This document shows, piece by piece, positions 42,561 through 53,800 of a stretch of DNA of 64,000 nt. A program made the translations under genes and the position numbers. This DNA comes from Cyanobacteriota bacterium (GTDB taxonomy: Bacteria > Cyanobacteriota > Cyanobacteriia > PCC-6307 > Cyanobiaceae), in assembly GCA_026389335.1 (NCBI GenBank), contig JAPLIB010000068.1, positions 1-64,000 on the forward strand. Reading direction: 5' to 3'. The notes below the pieces were generated by a model that saw only the letters and a program-made list of their open reading frames with translations, had not been told where the DNA came from and did not search any database. Each line of letters opens with the position of its first letter. Position 1 is the first letter of the stretch.

Positions 42561-43331
42561 TCAGCCCTTCGGCGTTGGATCTGAAGTCTGCGGCGTTGCC
42601 CGGCTTGGCAGGCTTTCCAGGGCCATGCGGGCGGCCTCCTGTTCGGCGTCCCGACGGGAGCCGCCCCAGCCTGCGCCCAGCGTCTGCTCGCCCAGGTGCA
42701 CGCGGCAGTGGAAGCGGCGCGGATCGCCGTGGCTGCGGCTGCGTTCTTCGCCTTCGTAGCGGGGCAGGCCCCGGCCCTGGGCCTGGCTCCATTCCTGCAG
42801 GGCCGATTTCCAGTTGTGGCGATGGGGATCGGCCAGCAGCTCCTGGCAGCTCTGCTGCCAGTGGGGTGCGAGCCAGCGCTCCACCGGCTCCAGGCCGCCC
42901 TGGGGGCCGCCCCAGGCCACATAGATGGCGCCGATCAGGGCCTCGCAGGTTTCGGCCAGCACCGTCGCGCGACCGGCCCGATCGCCGGCGGCGGCGGCGC
43001 CCAGATGCAGCAGCGGTTCGAGGCCGATGCGCTCGGCCAGCTCCGACAGCCAGCGATCACTCACCAGCTGGGCCCGCAGGCTGGAGCGCTGACCCACGCC
43101 CAGCTTCTGGTAGCGACGGGCCAGAAATTCGGACGCGGCCAGGCGCAGCACCGCATCGCCCAGAAACTCCAGTTGTTCGTGGTTGCGGCCCAGGCCGGCG
43201 GAGCTGTGGCTGAGGGCCTCCTCGATCGGGGCCAGGGCGGCCGGCTCGTTGCCGGGGCCGTCTGGGGCGCTGGGATCCAGCCCGAGGCTGAGCAGGAAGG
43301 CGATCAGGAGCTGGCGGCGCTCCGGGGTCAT
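42561..43331 (-). CDS. rnc: ribonuclease III
   Basis: RNase III cleaves double-stranded RNA in rRNA and mRNA maturation. The catalytic signature NHEQLEFLGDAVLRLAASEF and the second acidic site in AETCEALIGAIYVAWGG are present, followed by a double-stranded RNA-binding domain with GAGWGGSRRDAEQEAARMAL. The product is 256 residues from the ATG at 43331; the frame upstream runs into rnpB. The rnpB 3' end is about 24 bp upstream on the same strand. Confidence 0.95.
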   Translation of the reverse strand: MTPERRQLLIAFLLSLGLDPSAPDGPGNEPAALAPIEEALSHSSAGLGRNHEQLEFLGDAVLRLAASEFLARRYQKLGVGQRSSLRAQLVSDRWLSELAERIGLEPLLHLGAAAAGDRAGRATVLAETCEALIGAIYVAWGGPQGGLEPVERWLAPHWQQSCQELLADPHRHNWKSALQEWSQAQGRGLPRYEGEERSRSHGDPRRFHCRVHLGEQTLGAGWGGSRRDAEQEAARMALESLPSRATPQTSDPTPKG

Positions 43332-43354
43332 GGGGGAGGAGGTGGAGCGGGAAT

Positions 43355-43642
43355 GGGGTGAAAGCAGGACGTAAGCCGGGTTCTGTTCTCCGCCTTCTGG
43401 GGCCCGAAGGTCCGAGCTGGCGGGGGCGATCATCTGTCTGGGACCGCCGTTACCGACGGCCTCGAGCGGCTCGCTTGAATCGGGACGGGGAAGTCGGCCA
43501 ACCGTTGTCCCTGGGCCTTGCTCCCAGCCGGGGTTTACCGAGCCGGCACCTCTCGAGGGAGCCCGGACTTTCCTCAACCGGACCCGGAGATCAGCCCGAG
43601 GGCCGAATCCGCTCCGATTGCGATCACCTCGCCTGCTTTCGG
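43355..43642 (-). ncRNA. rnpB: RNase P RNA, apparently lacking most of the specificity domain
   Basis: RNase P RNA matures tRNA 5' ends. On the minus strand, GAAAGCAGG (43632-43640) pairs with CCTGCTTTC (43360-43368) to form P1. The catalytic-core segments are intact: GAGGAAAGTCCGGGCTCC (43559-43576), GGTAAACCCCGG, GGGAGCAAGG, GGGACAACGGTTGG, and AGAACCCGGCTTACGTCC near the 3' end. In other cyanobacteria about 130 nt of specificity domain separate the first of these from CGAGAGGTG...GGCTCGGTAAACC. Here GGGCTCCC is joined directly to TCGAGAGG, so the P7-P12 region with the conserved ACAGAAACAUACCGCC and GGUGCGGUAAGAG elements is absent. Total about 288 nt rather than about 380-400. Ends are approximate. 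Confidence 0.9.
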
Positions 43643-43781
43643 GCCTCAGGCTAGAACCTGCCCGTGCCGCAGCTTCCGTGCCGCCAGTGTGGGCAGGCCA
43701 GGCCCTGGTGGCCGCTTTGCCCAGCGCTGAGCCTGCCGATCTATCGTCGGCCTTGCTCTTGGCCTTTGGCCGATGGGCTCG

Positions 43782-43855
<74 letters not shown>

Positions 43856-43946
43856 TAAATCTCCGTAGATATGCCGCATTTTGGAGTCAGGTAGCCCTTA
43901 ACCCAAGCAGAGCTCCGCAGCCTCTGGGCATGTTTGGGGCTGGTGG

Positions 43947-44585
43947 GTGCGAATTGTTTGGCCAATTGCCGCATTTCTTGGTCTTTTGCTGCCGGCAAAG
44001 GCGAGCTCCCAGCCGCTGCCAAGCCACGGCCCCTATCTCTCGATTGGGGGTGGGGCATTGCAGACCCAGACCTTCAGCAATGGCAGCGTTGATACCTCCT
44101 TTCATGTTGGACCCTCCCTTGAAGTGGCAGCGGGCTACGACTTTGGGGATTTCAGGGCTGATCTGAGCTCTGTGTATGGCAGAGCGGCTGCTGAGAATGC
44201 ATCGTTGCACCTCTTTGGTGCGACCCAAAACTTGGCAACAACGGGCTCAATTCAAACCAATAGTATTTTTTTGAATGGCTATTACTATGTGCCTACCAAG
44301 CACAAAGTGAGGCCCTATCTCGGTGGTGGCGTAGGTTATACCCGTCTTGGCTGCGGCGTTGGCGCTTCGGTATTTGGAATTAACTATGAGTGTGGGAGTT
44401 CTGCGAGCACCCTCGGCTACCAAGCAAAGCTTGGGGTGACCTACCAATCGACAACTCAGTTGGAGCTGTTTGCGGAAGGCGTCTATCGGGGGCTCACGAG
44501 TCGGGTTTCGACTTACGACTCTCTGGATAGTTTTGGTGTCCAGGCCGGTCTCCGCTACCACTTCCAGGCCGCCCCAGCGAAATAG
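43947..44585 (+). CDS. small outer-membrane beta-barrel protein (OmpA/porin-like)
   Basis: The 212-residue protein has a signal sequence (IVWPIAAFLGLLLPAKASSQ) and then alternating polar/hydrophobic strands typical of an eight-stranded barrel: GPYLSIGGGALQTQTF, VRPYLGGGVGYTRLGCGVGA, LGYQAKLGVTYQSTTQLELF, ending with FGVQAGLRYHFQ. Two Cys residues lie in one predicted loop. The start is a GTG at 43947, 91 bp after the tRNA. It is compositionally less GC-rich than core genes. Role unknown: structural or adhesive barrel. Confidence 0.75.
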   Translation: MRIVWPIAAFLGLLLPAKASSQPLPSHGPYLSIGGGALQTQTFSNGSVDTSFHVGPSLEVAAGYDFGDFRADLSSVYGRAAAENASLHLFGATQNLATTGSIQTNSIFLNGYYYVPTKHKVRPYLGGGVGYTRLGCGVGASVFGINYECGSSASTLGYQAKLGVTYQSTTQLELFAEGVYRGLTSRVSTYDSLDSFGVQAGLRYHFQAAPAK

Positions 44586-44645
44586 GCGTGGCTGGCAGAT
44601 ACCAATCCCAGCGCAGCATCATGAGGTATTTCGGCTAGATGTTTT

Positions 44646-45366
44646 ATGCAAGTGTCGGATATATTGCAGGTATTGCATAGTCGATCCTTGCAGATGGTTG
44701 TAATTAAGTCAGCCGTTTGCGATTTGGATGTCCTCAACACCTTCCAGCTCTTCCAGAGCACGATCTATGCGGCTGGGGCCCTAGGGATTTCCATGAGCAG
44801 TTGCTCGCGCCGCTACCGCTCCATTAGTGAGCAGTTTGATTTTGGCTTTGATCGGGTTGATGGGGTGTACCTGCCCACCCGCAATTTCGACATGCTCGCG
44901 GCCCTCAGCCAGGCGGCCCAAAAGCGCCGGCTGCCCAGCATGCTGGAGAAGGGGGTGATCGATTACTGGATCGGTGTCCTTTTCGACTACGGCTCCATGC
45001 TGGAGCAGTATTTTCGATGCCTGCGCTTTGAGCGCTTGCAGGTTGTTGGCGCTGTGATGGCTGTTCCATCCGCTGAAGGCGCAAAATATTCATCGCGGCC
45101 CAAGTTGCGCCGTATCCCTCTCCGGCTTTGGATGTGGCCACGGCTCCTTCTGGCCTCAAGGACCACGACTGGACCCGTTGGCAAGCAGCCGCGGCCGATG
45201 CATAGCAATCCTGTCCTACGAATTGGGGATCACGGAAGCGGGGGTGGTTCTTGGTCACCGCCATGCGATTGAAGATGGCTGCTCCCATATCCTTCGCAAA
45301 GCGATGCCAGAGCTGTTTCGAAAAGGGCTCTTGCAGTCCATCCGGGCCTTCGCTGGCTCTGCTTAG
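44646..45366 (+). pseudogene. frameshifted LysR-type transcriptional regulator
   Basis: The first frame begins near 44646 and encodes a LysR-like winged-helix region (DLDVLNTFQLFQSTIYAAGA then LGISMSSCSRRYRSISEQF) and part of an effector domain to about 45080. Coherent sequence then moves to a second frame (FIAAQVAPYPSPALDVATAP through DHDWTRWQAAAADA, stop at about 45203) and to a third (CIAILSYELGITEAGVVLG to 45366). At least two frameshifts are therefore needed to restore one protein. It lies directly upstream of the MFS-PKS block and may be a dead former regulator. Sequencing error is the alternative. Confidence 0.65.
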
Positions 45367-45415
45367 CTAAAACTTTCAGCCCATGACAGACCCACGCAGT
45401 GAGACATAACGCCCA

Positions 45416-46738
45416 GTGGACTTAAAATTTCAAACCTGTTCGCAGGCCTTCATTCCCCTTTGGCTGGGGCAACTCATCTCGAACCTGGGAACCCAGGTGA
45501 GCTTGTATGCGTTGGGTCTGTGCCTGTACCAGCGTCAAGAACAGCTGGCCACGTTTGCTTCGGTTGCGATTGCGGTTCAGTTGGCGAAGCTCCTGGTAGT
45601 GCCACTTTTAAGCAGGCGATTGCAGTACTGGCCAAGGCGGCGGGTGCTCCTCTTGGCCCACAGCCTCGCAACCGTCACCACCGTTCTGTTGGCGCTCGCA
45701 CTCCGGCAGGGATCCTTGCCGATGGCGATGGTGATGGGTGCCATTGCTTTGGCTGCGGCCGCAGAAGCCACTGTGTTGCTGTGTTTTTCGAGCCTCATCC
45801 CCCGTTTGGTGTCTGGTGAGGAACTGGGGAGAGCCAGCGGCCTGTTTGCCAGCTGGGATGGGGCGGTGGTGATGGTGGCCCCATTTTTGGGCGCGGCCCT
45901 GGCAGCCATGGGAGGGCTGATGGGGGTTCTGGTGCTGGATGGTGCTTCATCATTGGTGGCCCTGACCTGTACGGCGCTTGCTGCTTGGCCTCATGCAGCC
46001 TTGCGACCTGAGCGGGGGCATCCCAGGAGGGGGGATCATGCTTTTGGACTGGGCGTTCGTGCTGCCATCCGGGCCCTGGGCCAGAGCCCGACTTGGCGGC
46101 CGCTTTTGCTCTTGAACGCCCTGGTGTCTGCAGTTTTGGCTGCTGTCGAGCTTGGTTTTCCGGCGTGGGTTGTGACTGCGATGGGGCCCTGGCACCTCAC
46201 CTTGGCGATGGCCATCGGTGGGGGGGGGTACCTCTTGGGTACTCAGCTGTGGAGTCGCAATTGGGCGAGATTGGAGGCTCAGCAGTGGTCCACCGTTTTG
46301 AGGAGCTGTTTGCTGATTCAAGGCGTGGTGCTGACCGGTTCTGGCCTGGTCATCTTTGAACGCCTACCGGGCCTTTGGTTCGCGGCGGTTGGGGTTTTCG
46401 CCCTTTTGGTGCCTGTTGTCCTCTCAGCGCTCCAGGCGCTTTGGCAGGTGGTGATTCCCGCTGCGGACCAGCCCCGCCTCTTTACCGGTCGCTACAGCCT
46501 GGAGTGGCTAGCCCGTTTGGTCGCCATCGTCCTTTTCACGCTGTCTGTCGATCGGGTACTGCCCCCCGCTCTGGCCTGGTCAGGTTGGCCCCCAGGCTTG
46601 ATCGCTGCGGTTGGCAGCGGGGGTGGCCGACCGGCCGCCATGGCGTTGGGGCTAGTTGGCTGGGGTCTGCTTTTGCCCTTACTCGTTTTGTGGCGTTCCT
46701 TGGACAGGTTGGGTTTCAGCGCAGTTGTCGAAGCTTGA
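45416..46738 (+). CDS. MFS transporter, exporter-like
   Basis: The 440-residue protein has about 11-12 hydrophobic segments, the loop 2-3 basic motif region (SRRLQYWPRRRVLLLAHSLA) and glycine-rich helices typical of the major facilitator superfamily, enterobactin exporter/MFS_3-like. Its position as first gene of the polyketide-glycolipid block, 4 bp before the next gene, suggests it exports the product or an intermediate. The GTG at 45416 starts MDLKFQTCSQAFIPLWLGQ. Substrate unknown. Confidence 0.82.
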   Translation: MDLKFQTCSQAFIPLWLGQLISNLGTQVSLYALGLCLYQRQEQLATFASVAIAVQLAKLLVVPLLSRRLQYWPRRRVLLLAHSLATVTTVLLALALRQGSLPMAMVMGAIALAAAAEATVLLCFSSLIPRLVSGEELGRASGLFASWDGAVVMVAPFLGAALAAMGGLMGVLVLDGASSLVALTCTALAAWPHAALRPERGHPRRGDHAFGLGVRAAIRALGQSPTWRPLLLLNALVSAVLAAVELGFPAWVVTAMGPWHLTLAMAIGGGGYLLGTQLWSRNWARLEAQQWSTVLRSCLLIQGVVLTGSGLVIFERLPGLWFAAVGVFALLVPVVLSALQALWQVVIPAADQPRLFTGRYSLEWLARLVAIVLFTLSVDRVLPPALAWSGWPPGLIAAVGSGGGRPAAMALGLVGWGLLLPLLVLWRSLDRLGFSAVVEA

Positions 46739-46742
46739 GCCA

Positions 46743-47858
46743 ATGCGCGTTCTGATTTACACCTCGAGTGGCGGTACGGCCCACGACGCCGCCGCCGAGG
46801 CCATTGCCCAGTGGTTGGTGCAGCGATCACCCGAGATCGAGGTGCGGGTGGAGCAGGTGCTGGAGCGCTCGAGCGCCACCTACAGCAGGGGTGTGGCCCT
46901 CTACAACTGGATTCAGCGCCACCACCCTTGGCTGCACCAGCTCTACTGGCGCGCGATGGAATGGGAAGACCTGGTGAAGCCGGGCACGGTGTTGTTTGGT
47001 CGGAAGTACCTCATTCAGCAGCTTCTTGAGTTCCGCCCGGATCTGCTGATTTCGACCCACCCCCACACCAATCGTGGTCATTTCGCCCTGGCCAAACGGG
47101 TGCTGGGCCCCCAGCTGCGCTGCATCACCTGTTGCACCGAGCTCGATGGGGGGTTTGGTTTTAGCCGCAACTGGCTCTGTCGCCATACCGACCTGTTCTG
47201 GGCACTCACCGATGCGGTGAAGGCTGAGGTGGAGCGCCGACGGCCGGGACTAACCACAGAAGTCTTGGGACCGCTTCTTTATCCGGCCTATCACCAGGTG
47301 GCCTCTGAGCAGGCTTCAGGGGTGGCTTCGAGGCAGGAAGGTTTGCCGCTGCTGGTTTTGGCGACGGGTTCCAATGGTGCCAACAACCACCTCCCGTTGT
47401 TGGAGAGGCTGGTTCCTTTCGCTGGCCAGATCCAGGTGGCAGCCCTGTGTGGGCACCGTTTCTCCGTGCAGCAACAAGTGGACGACTGGTCAGCGCGACA
47501 TCCAGGCCTGCAGGTATCAGCCCTCAGCTACCAGGGGCCGGCAGAGATGGCCGATCTCTATCGGCGTGCTTGGGCCATGGTGAGTCGACCGGGTGCGCGT
47601 ACGGCGACGGAGGCTTTGTTCATGGCTTGCCCGTTGATTTTCAACCACTACGGGACAACCATGCCCCAGGAATTGCTGGCTCCCCGTTATTTCGCTGCGC
47701 GCGGATTGGAGCATTCGATCCGTAGACCTGAGCAGCTCGCGGCTCTTGTGGCGCAATGGTTGGAGCAGCCCGCCGAACATGCAGCACTCTGCCGCACATA
47801 TCAGGACCACAGGCTTTGGAGCGAGCCTGAGCAGATTTTGAAAACCCTTCGGCCATGA
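46743..47858 (+). CDS. MGDG synthase-like family 28 glycosyltransferase
   Basis: The 371-residue protein begins MRVLIYTSSGGTAHDAAAEA, matching the glycine-rich N-terminal lobe of monogalactosyldiacylglycerol synthase/UgtP-type lipid glycosyltransferases, and has LLISTHPHTNRGHFALA followed by the GT28 sugar-nucleotide lobe with ATGSNGANNHLPLLERL and SRPGARTATEALFMACPLIF. These enzymes put a hexose on a membrane lipid. Lying between the exporter and the PKS (4 bp and 35 bp gaps), it probably glycosylates the PKS-derived chain. Exact donor unknown. The ATG at 46743 is used rather than the longer frame. Confidence 0.8.
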   Translation: MRVLIYTSSGGTAHDAAAEAIAQWLVQRSPEIEVRVEQVLERSSATYSRGVALYNWIQRHHPWLHQLYWRAMEWEDLVKPGTVLFGRKYLIQQLLEFRPDLLISTHPHTNRGHFALAKRVLGPQLRCITCCTELDGGFGFSRNWLCRHTDLFWALTDAVKAEVERRRPGLTTEVLGPLLYPAYHQVASEQASGVASRQEGLPLLVLATGSNGANNHLPLLERLVPFAGQIQVAALCGHRFSVQQQVDDWSARHPGLQVSALSYQGPAEMADLYRRAWAMVSRPGARTATEALFMACPLIFNHYGTTMPQELLAPRYFAARGLEHSIRRPEQLAALVAQWLEQPAEHAALCRTYQDHRLWSEPEQILKTLRP

Positions 47859-47893
47859 TCCAAAGTAGGGGCATTTCAGATAAACCTGATTAG

Positions 47894-50800
47894 ATGCCTG
47901 AACCGATAGCCATCGTTGGAATTGGTTGTCGGCTGCCTGGTGGGGTCAACTCCGCTGAAGACTTCTGGGATGTATTGCGAGAAGGACAGGAGCTCATCAC
48001 GGAGATCCCACCAGATCGCTGGGATCTCAGCCTCCACTACGACCCTGATCCCGCCCGTCCGCTGACCCAGCACGTGAAGCGGGGCGGTTTTGTTGACGGT
48101 ATCGATCAGTTTGATGCCGCTTTTTTCGGCATCACCCCCCGCGAAGCGGTGTGCATGGATCCCCAGCAACGCCTGTTGCTGGAGGTGGCCTGGCGGGCCT
48201 TGGAAGATGCGGGCCAGCCGTTAGAGGCTGTGCAGCGCAAGGCGATTGGGGTGTTTATGGGCATTTCCAGTGCCGATTACAGCTCCTTGCTCTGGGCTTC
48301 CAGGGATCGTTTTGTCACCCCAAACAATGAGCCCTTTGTGCTGCCTGGAAATACCGGCTGCATTGCGGCGAACCGACTGTCCTATTTCTTTGATTTCAAG
48401 GGCCCGAGCTTCACGGTTGATACCGCTTGTTCTTCCTCATTGGTGGCGGTCCACCTGGCCTGCGAAAGCATCTGGCGGGGGGAATCCGAGGCTGCCTTGG
48501 CCGGTGGGGTGCAGGCCCTGATCCACCCGGGGATCCAGATGAGTTTCTGCAAGGCAGGTCTCTTGGCATCCGATGGACGCTGCAAAAGCTTTGATGCCCG
48601 CGCCGATGGCTACGTGCGTTCTGAAGGGGCTGGCGTGGTGGTGCTCAAGCCCCTGGCGGTGGCCGAGGCTGCAGGCGATTCGGTGTATGCCGTGATCCAC
48701 GGCTCAGCCATCAATTCCGATGGTCGGAGTAATGGCATGGTGGCACCCAATGCGCGGGCCCAGATGGCTTGCGTCCGCGCCGCTTTTGCCCGGGCCGAGA
48801 TCGATCCATCTGCCACCCAATATGTGGAGGCCCACGGCACCGGCACCCGCCAGGGAGACCCCATTGAGCTCCGGGCCCTGGGCACCGTGCTTGGCGAGGG
48901 GAGGCCCGAGGGAGAAGTGTGCCGGGTGGGTTCGGTGAAAACCAATTTGGGCCATTCAGAAACGGCGGCCGGGATCACTGGATTGATCAAGGCGGCGTTG
49001 TGTGTGGCCAAGCGGCAGTTGCCACCCAGTCTTCATTGCCGGCAACCCAACCCATCGATTGACTTCGCAGCACTCAAGCTGGAGGTGCAGACCAATCTCG
49101 AGCCTTTCCCCTATCCCGAGCGGGCGGCCGTGGTGGGGGTGAGTTCGTTTGGATTTGGGGGCACCAATGCCCATGTGGTGCTGGCGGATAGCCCCCGGCC
49201 GGCAGCGCCCTTGCGCTTTGGCGCCCAGATGCCCTTGCAGTTGATCACCCTCTCGGCTCGCTCCACTCCAGCCTTGGCGGAGCTGGCGGCTGATCTGCTC
49301 AACCAGATGCAGGCCAAGCCCAGCCTGAAGTTGGCTGACCTAGCAGCGTCGCTCAATCTGGGTCGAACCCCATTCAGGCAGCGGGCGGTGTGCCTTGCAG
49401 CAGACAAGGCCCAGTTGATGGGCCAGTTGCAGGCCCTGGTTGCCGGGCGCCCATCCCGCCAAGACAGTCTCCAGGTGGGGCTGGCGTCTCGCCGGCCTGG
49501 AAAGCTGGCTTGGCTCTTTACAGGTCAGGGCTCCCAGGCCTTGGGCATGGGCCAGGCCTTGTTTGCCCATCCCGTTTTTAACGAGGCAATTACCAGGGTT
49601 GCCAGCCTGCTGGACCCCCATCTGAAGCGGCCCCTCCTGGCTTTGTTGGTTCCCCCTGCAGGGGAGGAGGCCGAAGCAGCCAGGCTCCTCAACCAAACTG
49701 GTTTCACCCAACCAGCTTTGTTTGCGGTGGGCTACGGCCTGAGCCAGCTCTGGCAGAGCTGGGGGGTTGAACCCGACCTCCTGATGGGCCACAGCATCGG
49801 CGAGGTGCTCGCGGCCCACTTGGCGGGTGTGTTTTCTCTGGAGGATGCCGCCCGCTTGGTGGCCATCCGGGGTCGGCTAATGCAGGCCTTGCCCTCGGAT
49901 GGGGGCATGGCGGCGCTTTTGGCTGGCCCTGAACAGGTGGAAGCGCTGCTGGCTCGCCATGGGGAGATCAGTGTGGCGGCCTACAACGGCCCCTCGAACA
50001 CCGTGGTGGCTGGTCCAATTCTGGCCCTGCGGGAGCTGCTCGCCAATGCCGAGCAGCTCGGGCTGGATGGCCGCGTCTTACCGGTCTCCCATGCCTTCCA
50101 CACCCAAGCGATGGCCCCGATGCTCGAGGCCTTTGAGCAGGAGTTGCGCCAGCTCAGCTTCATGCTCCCCAGTAAACCCCTGGTGAGCAACCTCACGGGC
50201 CGGCTCGCGGGCCCCGAAGTTGCCCAGCCCGATTACTGGTGCGATCAGGTGCTGAGCCCCGTGCGCTTTGCAGAAGGGGTTGAGACCTTGGTGGCCCAAG
50301 GGGCCCAGGTGTTTTTGGAGATCGGGGCGCGGCCCACCTTGATTGGTATGGCGCGCCAATGCCAGGTGAACCCCTCGCTGTCCTATTGGCCTTCGCTGGT
50401 GCCGGGCAAATCTGATTGGCAGACGCTGGTTACCAGCCTGGGAGGCTTGTGGCGCAGTGGGTTTGCTGTCAATTGGGCAGCCTTCCATCGGCCCTTTCCC
50501 TATCGCCGGGTCAGCGTGCCTGGCTACCCCTTCCAACGGGAGCGCTACTGGTGGAGCCGGCAGGGAGAGGAGGTGGCGCCCGCCAGCTTCTGGCTGGATC
50601 ACCTGGGCATTACCGAGGGGGGCGCTCCAGCCCAATCGTTTCGATCGTCTTCCCAGAACAAGACCGAGCGCGTGAGGCAGAACGAGCGGCTCGAGCGGTT
50701 GGATCTGCCGGGTGAGCTGGCGATTTACCAGGTCGGTCTCACCTCTGAAGGCAGTGATCTCGGTGATCACCGCATTCGAGGCCAGGTGGTCTTCCCGGCG

Positions 50801-53800
50801 GCGGGTTTCATCGCGGCCGCGTTGGATGGGCTGGAGCAGGAGGGGTTGCCAAGGGCCTTGGGCAACCTGCGGTTGGATCAACCGCTGAAGCTGAACGAGC
50901 AGCCAGCCCAGGGGAGAGCCCATCACTCCCTACAGGTTCACTACCGCTCCGGTGCCCTGGAGTTTCACAGTCGTAGCGACGGCGCAGAGCCGGGGGGGTG
51001 GCAGCTGCACGGCAGGGCTTCTTTGGAGGGCGTACAGGCCTTTTGCGCCGGTGACAGCCCCCTGGTGCTGGCAAGCCCGCCGCCGGGCGCTGAGCCTGTG
51101 GATGTGGAGGGCTTTTACGCGGCCCTGGCCCAGGTGGGCCTGGCCTACGGCCCGTGTTATCGGGGTGTGGCCCGGTTGCATACGGCGAATGGCGAGGCCT
51201 GGGCTGAGCTGATCCGGCCCGCAGGGGGCCACGACCGCGGCCTATGGGATAGCTGTTTCCAGGCTGTGGCGGTGTTGCTCGATCCCTCGTCCCGCCAAGG
51301 GCAGTTGCTCCTTCCGGTGGGCCTGGAATCCCTTTGGTTTGGCCAGCAGGCCCTGCCTGAGCGCCTCTTCTGCCAGGTGGCACTTCAGCCGAGTGATGAA
51401 CCCGCTTTTGTGGTCGCCGATCTGTTGCTGCACGATGGGGCCAAGTCTTTGGCCTGGATTCGGGGGTTTCGGCTGCGGCGCCTACCCCGCCAGGCCCTGG
51501 AGTGGCTGTTCCCCCTTAAGCAGGAGGACGCCCACACCAGCCCTAGCGAGTGGCTGTTCGAATCCAGCTGGCAAGAGGCTGTTGGTTCGAACGAGGCTCT
51601 GGGCTCGCAAGCCACTGCTGACTCGCAGGATGCCGCCCCTCTCGAGCAACACCCCATCTCGCCAGAACGCATCGATCTGGCTGGCCCCATCCCGGCCGGC
51701 GTTGGACCCTTGCTGATCTGGCCCGATCTGGCCCAGCCGGGTGCCACCCCCGAAACCCTCTGCGCCCAGCTGTTGCTGCTTGCCCAGGCCCTTGCCCATG
51801 CCCCGGCCCGGCCGGTGTGGCTGGTGCTGGAAGGGGCTGGAGCGCTGGCTGGAGCGCTGGCTGGGTTTGCCCGCTCAGCGGCCCTGGAGCAACCCGCCCT
51901 GGGTTGGACGGTGTTGCATCTTGCGGGTGGTGAGGCTCCCGCCATGGCCGATTGGTCGGTTCTCTTTGCCCTTGGCCAGCGGGAACCGCTGCTGGCCTGG
52001 CGCGATGGCAAGCCTTGGGTGCAACGGATCCACCCGCTGGCGGATGCCCCTTTCCGGATGGCAAGCGGTGCCTTGGGGAGCTTGGAAAGCCTGCATCAGG
52101 CCCCTTTGAGGCGCCAAAGGCCTGGCCCTGGGGAACTCGAAATCGCCGTGGAAGCCACCGGACTCAACTTCCGCGATGTGCTCAATGGCCTGGGGCTTCT
52201 GGCTGCCTACAGCGTGGAGCTGGGCCTGGCTGCCGGGGCGCAGATGCCCTACGGGGGCGAATGCGTGGGGCGGGTGGTGGCGGTGGGAGAAGGCATCGAT
52301 CCCGCTTTGGTGGGCTCACGCCAGTTGGCGGCCCTGGCGGTGGGCAGCTTGGCCAGCCATGTGGTCTGCCGGGCGGAGCTGTGCGTGCCATTGCCGGAAT
52401 CGCTGGATCCAGCCCTGGGGGCCAGCCTCAGCACGGCATTCCTGACGGCGATTTACGGCCTGCAAACCCTGGCTGGCCTGCGGGCCGGTGAAACGGTCTT
52501 GATCCATGCCGCTGCCGGTGGGGTGGGCCAGGCCGCCCTGCAGGTGGCCCGGCGCTGCGGTGCCCGGGTGTTTGCTACCGCCAGTGCGGCGAAGCAGGCG
52601 GGCCTGTTGGACCAGGGGGTGGAGGCCGTGTTTGATTCCCGCAGCCTCGATTTCTCCGAGCAGCTGCTCAGCGCCACCGGTGGCCGGGGTGTGGATGTGG
52701 TGCTCAACAGTCTCAAAGGCGACTGGGTGGAGGCCAGCTTTGCGGCGTTGGCGGAGGGCGGCCGCTTTGTGGAACTGGGCAAGATCGAGATTTGGAGCCG
52801 GGCAGAGGCGGCCCAGCGGCGCCCCGATGCCCGCTACCTACCCTTCGATTTATTGGAGGTGGCAGCGGCCGAGCCTGGCTTGGTGCGGGCCCTGCTGCTC
52901 GAGCTGCTCGACGACCTGGCTGCCGGCCGCTATGGGCCCATCCCTCTCCAGACCTTCCCGATCGAGCGCAGTCTTGAGGCCTTCCGGTTGATGGCCCAGG
53001 CCCGCCATGTGGGCAAGGTGGTGATCACCCAGCCCGAACGCCAGGTGCCGTGGGGTATTCAGCCCCAGGCCACCTATCTGGTGAGCGGGGCGTTCGGCGG
53101 GATCGGCCGCCAGCTCTGCCAGTGGTTGGCCAGCCAAGGCGCCCGCTCGTTGGTGTTGGTGGGCCGCCGCAGCGACCAGGCCTTGCTTAATCGGCTCACG
53201 GCAGCGGGTGTGGCCTGTGAGGCGGTTGTGATCGATCTTGATGGAGGCTCACCGGAGCCGTTGGTGGCCGCCCTGCGCGGCAAGCCTTTGGCCGGGGTGT
53301 TCCACGCCGCTGGCGTGCTGGATGACGGTCTGCTTGAGGCCCAAACCCCAGCTCGCCAGGCCGCGGTGCTGGGGGTCAAGTGGGGCGGGCAGCGGCTCCT
53401 GGAGCAGGCCTGTGAGGCGGCGGGCTGTCGTCCAGATTTTGGGGTGGTCTTTTCCTCCATGGCGGCCTTGCTGGGCTCGCCAGGCCAAACCAGCTATGGG
53501 GCGGCCAATGGGGCCCTCGATGGTGTTGCGGCGCAACACCATCAACACGACCAGGCTTGGCCGATGGTTTCCCTGCAGTGGGGCCCTTGGGCGGGGGCGG
53601 GGATGGCCGAAGGGCTGGAACGCCGCTTTAGCGCCTTGGGGGTGGGGCTGTTGGCGCCGGATCGGGCCTTCGAAGCCCTGGCTCTGGTGCTGGAAAGGGG
53701 CCGCGGCGGTTGTGTGGCCGTGCTCAACAACGATTGGCCGCGGCTGGCGGGCCAGCTGGGCCACCGCCAGGCGAGCGTGCTGCAACCCCTGCTGGTGGCG

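Noticed and set aside
44646-45272. An intact 208-residue gene, or an integrase next to the tRNA
   Set aside because: The frame loses protein-like composition in its last third while LysR-like sequence continues in the other frames; no tyrosine-recombinase R..HxxR..Y pattern is seen.
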